From DP-36 sp036004365 (GTDB taxonomy: Bacteria; Desulfobacterota; Binatia; UBA9968): a stretch of 18,496 nucleotides of DNA. The notes below the pieces were generated by a model. The model made no database searches. It had not been told where the DNA came from and saw only the letters and a list, made by a program, of their open reading frames with translations. Location of the stretch: assembly GCA_036004365.1 (NCBI GenBank), contig DASYRN010000103.1, positions 1 through 18,496 on the forward strand. Direction: 5' to 3'. Shown piece by piece: positions 8,185 through 14,234 of the stretch (position 1 is its first letter; every line of letters begins with the position of its first letter). The translations under genes were made by a program, and so were the position numbers.

Positions 8185-8727
8185 TTGCTTAACATCGTTG
8201 ATCTAATTTTGACTGCATTTCTTTTCCTCTTTGCCCTGAGAGGTCTTTTTAGAGGCCTTTTTCGCGAGAGCTTTTCCTTGGTGGGACTTTTTCTAGGTTT
8301 CGTGGTCGCTATTCGTTACGACGAGTCCGTAGCGGCCCTTTGGAAAGGCTATTGGAAGATCTCACCCACCGTCCTCAGGGCCATTTGTTTCGTCGTCCTG
8401 TTTTTTGTTGTGTACTTTTTCTCCAACCTTGTAGGTCTGCTGTTGCACAACTCCGCCAGGCTTCTTTTTCTTCAGACGATCAATCGAGTCGGTGGAATAG
8501 CTATTGGACTTGGCAAAGGCGCTGTTCTGCTTTCGCTCGTCCTATTCTTTGTTTCCCTGTCTTCCTGGATGCCCGAGAAGATGAGAAAGAATATGGACGG
8601 GTCCTACCTCGTCCCTCCCCTTCGCTGGTTGGGTGTGAAACTGGTCCAAGTGGCGCGCACCGATTTTCTAAAGCGCGAGGACGCTGAGCCAGTTCGCCGA
8701 GCGGCGGTGCCCTTCTTCCCAAGGTGA
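8185..8727 (+). CDS. cvpA: CvpA-family inner-membrane protein
   Basis: A 180-residue hydrophobic protein with about four membrane segments (near residues 3-22, 27-46, 61-85 and 100-125) and a cytosolic-looking basic tail. It has the family pattern: NIVDLILTAFLFLFALRGLFRGLFRE followed by helices. CvpA was first linked to colicin V production and to purF; its biochemical role is unsettled. The start is a TTG at 8185 with GAGG about 11 bases upstream. No better start keeps the first helix. The stop lies four bases before the dnaG start. Confidence 0.82.
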   Translation: MLNIVDLILTAFLFLFALRGLFRGLFRESFSLVGLFLGFVVAIRYDESVAALWKGYWKISPTVLRAICFVVLFFVVYFFSNLVGLLLHNSARLLFLQTINRVGGIAIGLGKGAVLLSLVLFFVSLSSWMPEKMRKNMDGSYLVPPLRWLGVKLVQVARTDFLKREDAEPVRRAAVPFFPR

Positions 8728-8731
8728 CCCG

Positions 8732-10522
8732 GTGATTGAAGAGGGTAAAATTATAGAAGTTCGCGAGCGAGCATCCGTCGTCGAGGTTCTATCGGACTTC
8801 CTCACCTTAAGAAAAGTCGGTCGCAATTATCTTGGACTCTGTCCTTTCCACGCGGAGAAGACTCCGTCGTTTACGGTAAACGAAGAAAAGGGGATTTTTC
8901 ATTGTTTCGGCTGCGGAGTGGGCGGCAATGTGTTTCATTTTTTGATGCAGTACGACCACCTGACTTTTCCCGAGGCGGTGGAGCGGGTCGGCAGGCGTTA
9001 TGGCATCGTTGTGCAGAGTTCCGAGAGGCCCGGAGCCAAACGCGCGGGCGAAGAGAGAGAAACGCTCTATCGTCTCAATGAAAGAGCGGCGGCTTACTTC
9101 CACGAGGCTCTCTTTGGCCGGCCAGAGGGGAAGAGAGCGCTCGATTATCTGAAGAGCCGAGGCGTTGACGAAGGTTCTGCACAGCGCTTTTTTCTAGGCT
9201 ATGCCCGTCCGGCAAGTTTAGGGTTGGCCGAACTCTTGAAGAAGGAAAATCTCTCGTTGAAAGACGCGGTGCGCTTGGGACTTGTCAGCGACAGAGGATC
9301 AGGCCATTACGGGGATAAATTTCTCGACCGTCTGATTTTCCCTATCGTGAGCCCCGCCGGCAAAACTGTAGGGTTTGGCGGTAGAGTCATCGGCGATGGC
9401 CTGCCCAAATATCTCAATTCGGCTGAGACTCCTCTGTTTCGCAAGGGGTCCAATCTCTACGGCCTCTATCAAGCCAGGGAGGCGATTCGAAAAACAGATC
9501 GAGTGGTCATCGTTGAAGGGTATCTTGATGTCATCGCTCTCTCACAGTTTGATATCGCTTATGCGGTAGCCACCTTAGGGACTGCTCTCACGCCGGATCA
9601 TGTCCGTATTTTGGGGCGCTATACGAGAAACATCATCGCTCTTTTTGACGGGGACGAGGCCGGCGGAAAGGCGGCCGCAAGGAGCTTTGAAATCTTCCTC
9701 GAGGGAGGGCTGCTCGGGAAAGCTGCTTTCTTACCCAAGGGGGAAGATCCCGACACCTTTGTCCACTCCAAAGGAAAGGAAGCGATGGAGTGCGTCATCG
9801 ATCAGGCGGTTCCATTGGCCGACTACTATTTTTCTTGGCTGGAGGCTCAGTATGGAAGAGGTCTGGAGGGCAAAAGCCAGATCGCCAAGGAGATCGGCCG
9901 GGTTCTGAGTAAGGTCCGCAATCCCTTCGAAGTGGATATCCTGGTTCGCCGCGCAGTCGATCTTTTAGGCATCCGAGAAGAACTCCTTCGGCTCCATGCG
10001 CGCCCAATGGAAAGTCGGGTGGGCGCGCCCGCCTCTCACGCGCCGAAAGAAGATCCCAAGGAGGGCATAACAGAACGCACGTTAATGAGTCTTGTGCTCC
10101 GTTTCCCCTCGATGATGGAGATCCTCGCTCGTGAGGAGGACGTCCATTCCCTTGTCGGGTCAAGGTGGCGCGAATTATTCGAGAGAATCCTTCTGCAATG
10201 GAAGGAGTCGGGGAGCATCGATGGAGCAAGGCTCGCGCAGGGGCTCACCGCCGATCAGGCGTCGCAAATTTCGGCGTTGATTTTGGAAGGGGAAAGCATA
10301 CCCGAAGAGGAGAGCGGTAAGATGACGGCGGATTGCCTTGCGCATCTTCGCAAGCAATACTTGAAGGCGCGAGGGAAGGACTTGCTTCGAGCCATCCGGA
10401 TCGCTGAAGAAAAAAAGGACGAGAAGGCCAAAAGAGAAAGGATGTTGGAATGGCAGGACGTCGTACAAGAAGAACGGCAGCTCGACCGCCAAAGGATCAC
10501 TCCAAGGAGACCGATTCCTTAA
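8732..10522 (+). CDS. dnaG: DNA primase
   Basis: DnaG makes RNA primers for replication together with DnaB. It has 596 residues, a usual length. The N-terminal CHC2 zinc domain has C37, H40, C58 and C61 (CPFH ... CFGC). The central TOPRIM fold has VVIVEGYLDVIAL (catalytic Glu near 261), LFDGDEAGGKAA (metal Asps near 304-306) and KGEDPDTFV. The C-terminal helical part is the presumed DnaB-binding region. The start is GTG at 8732, with AAGGTGA overlapping the cvpA stop as ribosome site. The 3' end overlaps the proposed rpoD start by 73 bases. Confidence 0.96.
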   Translation: MIEEGKIIEVRERASVVEVLSDFLTLRKVGRNYLGLCPFHAEKTPSFTVNEEKGIFHCFGCGVGGNVFHFLMQYDHLTFPEAVERVGRRYGIVVQSSERPGAKRAGEERETLYRLNERAAAYFHEALFGRPEGKRALDYLKSRGVDEGSAQRFFLGYARPASLGLAELLKKENLSLKDAVRLGLVSDRGSGHYGDKFLDRLIFPIVSPAGKTVGFGGRVIGDGLPKYLNSAETPLFRKGSNLYGLYQAREAIRKTDRVVIVEGYLDVIALSQFDIAYAVATLGTALTPDHVRILGRYTRNIIALFDGDEAGGKAAARSFEIFLEGGLLGKAAFLPKGEDPDTFVHSKGKEAMECVIDQAVPLADYYFSWLEAQYGRGLEGKSQIAKEIGRVLSKVRNPFEVDILVRRAVDLLGIREELLRLHARPMESRVGAPASHAPKEDPKEGITERTLMSLVLRFPSMMEILAREEDVHSLVGSRWRELFERILLQWKESGSIDGARLAQGLTADQASQISALILEGESIPEEESGKMTADCLAHLRKQYLKARGKDLLRAIRIAEEKKDEKAKRERMLEWQDVVQEERQLDRQRITPRRPIP

Positions 10523-12318
10523 AGGTCGCCAAAGAAATCTCCAACTTGCCGGCCCCCAGCGGTGAAAAGAAGGAGATCAAAGAGGTCAAAAAGCTGATCG
10601 ACCTCGCCAAGGAAAAGGGCTACCTGACCTATGACGAGGTTAACGACATGCTTCCGGCCGATATCGTCTCGCCGGATCAGATCGATGATGTCATGTCCAT
10701 TTTCGGTGAGATGGACATCGAAGTCATTGATTCCAACCAACGGGTGACTCTGGGCGGCCAAGCAGAAGAGCTGGCCGAGGATGAGGAGGAGGAGAAGGAT
10801 ATCGAGCTCGAGACCGAGGGGGACGTTGCGGGAAAGACCGGCGATCCGGTGCGGATGTACCTTAGGGAGATGGGCACGGTCTCTCTCTTGAGCCGTGAAG
10901 GTGAAGTCGAGATCGCCAAGAAGATCGAGCAGGGAGAGAAGCAGGTTCTCGAAGAAGTTCTCTCCAGCCCCTTGGCTCTCCGCTATGTGCTGGAGATAGG
11001 AGAGAAGCTTTCGCGCCACGAGATCCGCGTGCGCGAGATCATCAAGGACGGCGATGAAGAGGTGGAGTATCTCGAGGATGAGGAGGTCTACGAGAAAAAA
11101 CTTTTGGATCAAATCTCCAAGTTGCGCCGTCTTACCAACGAGCGTGAGAAGTTCAGGAGGAAGCTGGAGGCCAAGCGCGTCTCCCCGCCAAGGCGCAAAC
11201 TTCTCCAGGAAGCTCTCTCCAAGCAGCAGGAGAAGATTTTCAACGGCTTAAAAGCCCTGCAGCTCAACCGGAAACAGACCGAAGCGATTGTGAGTGGGCT
11301 CAAGAGGGCCATGGATCAGATCCGCATCTTGGATAGGCGCATCGAGGATTTTGAGCAAAGGACCGGAAGGCCTTCTCAGGAAATCCTCCACATTATTCCA
11401 CACAACGGGCGGAGAAAAGATTGGCAGCGGGCGGTGGGGGCGCTGCGCATGGGACACGATGCCATTCAAAGGATGGCTGAAGAAATCAGAAGCGCACGGC
11501 GCGAAGTCCGGCGGATCGAGAAAGACTTGGAGATGCCGGCTGAGGAGATTCGCCGTCGGGTTCAGTCGATTGTCGAAGGGGAGACCAACGCCAATTTAGC
11601 CAAGAAGGAACTGATTGAAGCCAATCTCCGCCTGGTCGTCAGCATCGCTAAGAAATACACGAACCGTGGTCTCCAATTTCTTGATCTGATCCAGGAAGGA
11701 AACATTGGCCTGATGAAAGCGGTGGACAAGTTCGAGTATCAACGCGGCTACAAGTTCTCAACCTACGCGACCTGGTGGATCCGGCAGGCCATCACCCGCG
11801 CGATTGCCGATCAGGCGCGGACCATTCGTATCCCGGTTCATATGATCGAAACCATCAACAAGCTGATCCGGACCTCCCGATATTTGGTTCAGGAAATCGG
11901 TCGCGAGCCAACTCCGGAGGAGATCGCCGAGAAGATGGAGATTCCTCTAGATAAGGTGCGCAAGGTTCTGAAGATTGCCAAGGAGCCGATCTCGCTCGAA
12001 ACACCTGTTGGGGAGGAAGAAGACAGCCATTTGGGCGACTTCATCGAAGACAAGCGCATCATCACGCCGTCCGATGCGGTTGTAAACATCAACCTCCAGG
12101 AACAGACCCGAAAGGTGTTGGCTACCCTGACCCCGCGCGAAGAGCAGGTTCTCAGGATGCGTTTTGGTATAGGTGAGAAATCCGACCATACGCTCGAAGA
12201 GGTCGGGCAAAAGTTCACTGTAACTCGCGAGCGCATCCGTCAGATCGAAGCCAAGGCGCTGCGCAAGCTCCGGCACCCCAGTCGCAGCAAGAGGCTAAAA
12301 AGTTTTATGGAGAGTTAG
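10450..12318 (+). CDS. rpoD: Primary RNA polymerase sigma factor (sigma70, RpoD)
   Basis: A 622-residue housekeeping sigma factor. Region 1.1 is near residues 40-95 (KLIDLAKEKGYLTYDEVNDMLP). Region 1.2 is DPVRMYLREMGTVSLLSREGE, followed by a long acidic/helical non-conserved insert. Region 2 is near 385-460 (ANLRLVVSIAKKYTNRGLQFLDLIQEGN, YATWWIRQAITRAI). Region 3 includes PTPEEIAEKM. Region 4.2, near 580-610, is TLEEVGQKFTVTRERIRQIEAKALRKLRHP. I chose ATG 10450, inside the dnaG end, because GAAAGG lies about 8 bases upstream and the Arg-rich leader stays in frame. A later start after dnaG is possible but has no good site. It closes the operon. Confidence 0.96.
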   Translation: MAGRRTRRTAARPPKDHSKETDSLKVAKEISNLPAPSGEKKEIKEVKKLIDLAKEKGYLTYDEVNDMLPADIVSPDQIDDVMSIFGEMDIEVIDSNQRVTLGGQAEELAEDEEEEKDIELETEGDVAGKTGDPVRMYLREMGTVSLLSREGEVEIAKKIEQGEKQVLEEVLSSPLALRYVLEIGEKLSRHEIRVREIIKDGDEEVEYLEDEEVYEKKLLDQISKLRRLTNEREKFRRKLEAKRVSPPRRKLLQEALSKQQEKIFNGLKALQLNRKQTEAIVSGLKRAMDQIRILDRRIEDFEQRTGRPSQEILHIIPHNGRRKDWQRAVGALRMGHDAIQRMAEEIRSARREVRRIEKDLEMPAEEIRRRVQSIVEGETNANLAKKELIEANLRLVVSIAKKYTNRGLQFLDLIQEGNIGLMKAVDKFEYQRGYKFSTYATWWIRQAITRAIADQARTIRIPVHMIETINKLIRTSRYLVQEIGREPTPEEIAEKMEIPLDKVRKVLKIAKEPISLETPVGEEEDSHLGDFIEDKRIITPSDAVVNINLQEQTRKVLATLTPREEQVLRMRFGIGEKSDHTLEEVGQKFTVTRERIRQIEAKALRKLRHPSRSKRLKSFMES

Positions 12319-12412
12319 TTTCGGCTTCCAGTGGAACGTGCTATTCTTTAGCTAGTAGTTCGATTCTTTTAATTCATAATTCATCCTTCATAATTGATAT
12401 TTCGTTGAATGC

Positions 12413-12489
12413 GGGCCCATAGCTCAGCTGGTTAGAGCCACCGGCTCATAACCGGTAGGTCCCTGGTTCGAATCCAGGTGGGCCCACCA
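12413..12489 (+). tRNA. tRNA with anticodon CAT (probably tRNA-Ile2, otherwise elongator Met)
   Basis: A full cloverleaf. The acceptor GGGCCCA pairs with TGGGCCC; the D arm is GCTC/GAGC; the anticodon stem ACCGG/CCGGT encloses loop CTCATAA with CAT at 12447-12449; the T arm CCTGG/CCAGG encloses TTCGAAT; discriminator A and an encoded CCA follow. Pairs C4-G69 and C5-G68 resemble tRNA-Ile2, whose C34 is changed to lysidine by TilS, rather than E. coli elongator Met. It is not the initiator, because the usual G-C run in the anticodon stem is absent. It is the attachment site of the islet that follows. Confidence 0.95.
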
Positions 12490-13326
12490 TTCCTTTTTCT
12501 AGACTTTCAAATCCTTCACCCACAGCGACGGCCTTCTGTTCTTCCCGGGTCACGGTTCCAGCCAGCTTGGCGAGCTGTTCCGCAGCATCACTCCGGATAG
12601 ATTTCCCGTATTGCTTCTCGATCATGGCAACGGAAGTCCTGCAATATTCGGCAAGCCACTTGATGTTGACGCCATTGCTCAGCCCCACGCTTATGAACGT
12701 GTGACGGGTAGAATAGGGGCCGCGTTCCGGAATACTCGTTGCCCGGAGAGCGCGATACCAGATCTTAGCGTGCCACGTATGAAAGTTCAGGGGCTCGCCT
12801 TCCTGGTTTAGAAAAACATGTTTTCCTTCCTCGACGTGGAGAGGTTTCGTTGCCTTCAAAACTTCGACGATACCGGGGAGAAGATCAATCTCCCTCTCAC
12901 TTGCTGCTGTTTTCGTATTGCTTTCCGCTTCCATGTAGCGAGACTTGGTAATGGAAATCCTAGCTCTTCTAAAATCAATGTCTTCCCAGAGCAGCGCTAA
13001 AGCTTCCGATGGCCGTATCCCGGTCCAGAAAAGTGTGTGAGCAAACGGATGGTAAAAGGGGCTCTTTACCCTAAAAGTGGATAAGGAACCTTGTTTCTTT
13101 CCTCTTCGGTGAAGGGATCAGGCCCGCTGGGCTTGGGTCGCGGCCACAGCGGAGCCTCGAATGAGTCTTTGTCGATCAGATAGTCGATCTTGCAGGCGTC
13201 ACGCATCATTGCCCTGAAACTGGCATCGATGATGTTTCGCGCGCTCTTCAAGAAGAGCCCGCGGTCTTTTTGGTATACTGAGGCTTGACAGTCGGTGACT
13301 GCCTCTACGAAGCGGTGCCGATGAAG
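12446..13326 (-). pseudogene. Tyrosine-recombinase integrase, frameshifted and 5'-truncated
   Basis: Read on the minus strand, the upstream piece (13326 to 13066) gives RGLFLKSARNIIDASFRAMM and ends FTEEERNKVPYPLLG-stop. The frame then shifts by one near 13070-13085. It continues as KSPFYHPFAHTLFWTG, IRPSEALALLWEDIDF and on to a stop at 12446-12448. Catalytic features of the family remain: Arg in TGIRPSEAL, Lys in the TKTAASEREID strand, PYSTRHTF (Tyr where His is frequent, then Arg) and nucleophile Tyr in MIEKQYGKS. Joined, it covers about 290 residues, shorter than the usual 350-400. An in-frame TAA at 13327-13329 cuts it off from any N-terminal domain. The last residues (VGPPGFEPGTYRL) are a translation of the tRNA itself. 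It presumably integrated this islet and is now inactive. Confidence 0.85.
12465..12499. repeat. attL: tRNA 3' end plus flank
   Basis: Left copy of the attachment repeat. Bases 12465-12490 are identical to 16899-16924. After two mismatched bases (TC against CT) a further seven bases, CTTTTTC, also match. Confidence 0.88.
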
Positions 13327-13369
13327 TTATCGAGAGCCATGACATGAAAAGCTTGGGTCTAATCCGGTG

Positions 13370-13426
13370 GCTTGCCTTTTGGGTAGGGGGAATAGAAGCT
13401 TGCCTTTTGGGTAGTGGGGAATAGAA
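13370..13426. repeat. Tandem 28/29-bp duplication before the toxin-antitoxin pair
   Basis: Two adjacent copies begin GCTTGCCTTTTGGGTAG and end GGGGAATAGAA (13370-13397 and 13398-13426). They differ only by one T in the second. The second copy contains the likely promoter of the downstream pair. Confidence 0.88.
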
Positions 13427-13427
13427 T
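13400..13427 (+). promoter_or_regulatory. Likely promoter of the toxin-antitoxin operon
   Basis: TTGCCT (13400-13405), a 16-base spacer and TAGAAT (13422-13427) fit a sigma70 promoter, with start near 13434, twenty bases before the antitoxin ATG. The upstream repeat copy holds TTGCCT but a 15-base spacer and TAGAAG, so it is weaker. The repeats could also be operator sites for autoregulation, which is usual for such pairs, but that is inference. Confidence 0.5.
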
Positions 13428-13453
13428 GGCGCATTATAGAAATAGGAGCATAT

Positions 13454-13642
13454 ATGGCAAAAAGAGTTGAGAAGATTTTTGAGGATATTAAGACTCTTTC
13501 TAAAGAGGAGCAGAAAGAGCTTCTCCGCCTCCTTCCCAAAGCGCTCGATGTAACTCCGGAAGACCTGTTCTGGGCACGGCTCGCCGAGTCATCTTTTAGC
13601 TTTTGGGACAATCCCGAGGACCAAATCTACGATGAGCTTTGA
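13454..13642 (+). CDS. Putative antitoxin of a MazF/PemK-type pair
   Basis: A 62-residue acidic protein. Residues 1-30 form a helical, Lys/Glu-rich part (MAKRVEKIFEDIKTLSKEEQKELLRLL). The C-terminal tail ends FWDNPEDQIYDEL, the kind of acidic, aromatic tail that wraps a MazF toxin. No standard DNA-binding fold is plain to me, so I do not assign a named antitoxin family. AGGAG at 13444-13448 is well placed before the ATG. Its stop overlaps the toxin ATG by 11 bases, and antitoxin-before-toxin order with overlap is the main support. It probably neutralises the downstream toxin and represses the operon. Confidence 0.72.
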   Translation: MAKRVEKIFEDIKTLSKEEQKELLRLLPKALDVTPEDLFWARLAESSFSFWDNPEDQIYDEL

Positions 13643-13976
13643 TCGCGGCGATGTTGTGCTGGTTCCCTTTCCGTTCACAGACCTGACCACTCAGAAACAA
13701 CGGCCCGGTCTCGTCATCAGTTCGAAAAGCTTTAATGATTCCTCTGCTGACGCGATTCTCCTTGCGATCACCTCGCAGGTTCCGAAAGATCTACAGCATA
13801 GCGATTATCCCCTGAGCCTGGACGAACAGAAAAAGGGAGGCTTGCCCAAACCGTCTGTTGTCAAAGCAGCAAAGGTGGTCACCTTGAGTCAAGCCCTCAT
13901 CCGAAAAACACTCGGGAGATTGCCTGCAGAAACAGTGGATCAAGTTGTGGAGAAACTCGTTTCCGTTATACGGTAG
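13632..13976 (+). CDS. MazF/PemK-family endoribonuclease toxin
   Basis: A 114-residue protein with the MazF/PemK pattern: RGDVVLVPFPFTDLTTQKQRPGLVIS at the N terminus (the conserved GD.v.v.fPf.d....K.RP.lV), a middle strand DAILLAITSQV, and a late VVKAAKVVTLSQALI with the TL... segment before the last helix. Family members cut mRNA at short sites when freed from antitoxin. The Arg of the KQRP element, usually catalytic, is present. The frame is intact from start to stop, unlike its large neighbours on the islet. The cut site cannot be predicted. Confidence 0.85.
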   Translation: MSFDRGDVVLVPFPFTDLTTQKQRPGLVISSKSFNDSSADAILLAITSQVPKDLQHSDYPLSLDEQKKGGLPKPSVVKAAKVVTLSQALIRKTLGRLPAETVDQVVEKLVSVIR

Positions 13977-13990
13977 ACTGCAGAAGCATT

Positions 13991-14222
13991 TCAGGCGCTA
14001 AACGTATAAAGTTTCCTTCTGTCATTGAAAACCAGGTCCACCGCTACACCCGGTCCAGGCGCATCCCCTTCAATTTGAGGCGGAAAAACTTCTATCACTG
14101 GTAGATTCCTTGATCCCGCTTCAAGTAGGATGAGGTTGAGGCATGATTGCATCAAATTCCTGGCGAAATAGGATCATGTTGCCACCTGAGCGAACCTGCG
14201 GATGTTCTTCCCGTAGTGCCGC
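13991..14222 (-). pseudogene. Frameshifted relic of an unrecognised gene
   Basis: On the minus strand two adjoining frames read like one protein. The first gives SAALREEHPQVRSGGNMILF and then RQEFDAIM (from about 14222 to 14146). After a one-base shift near 14145-14160 the second gives NLMQSCLNLILLEAGSRNLP, VIEVFPPQIEGDAPGPG and VAVDLVFNDRRKLYTFSA, then a TGA at 13991-13993. The even amino-acid use and the clean hand-over suggest a real former gene rather than chance. Its 5' end would run into the primase-helicase gene start, so it was probably cut off by a rearrangement. I do not recognise the family. Confidence 0.45.
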
Positions 14223-14234
14223 GGAGTGAACGCG

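Noticed and set aside
10519..11112. Leu-rich minus-strand open frame opposite rpoD
   Set aside because: It mirrors the acidic coding of sigma region 1 on the other strand; no start signal or family match.
13370..13426. A short CRISPR array
   Set aside because: There are only two copies directly abutting, with no spacers, and no cas genes are present.
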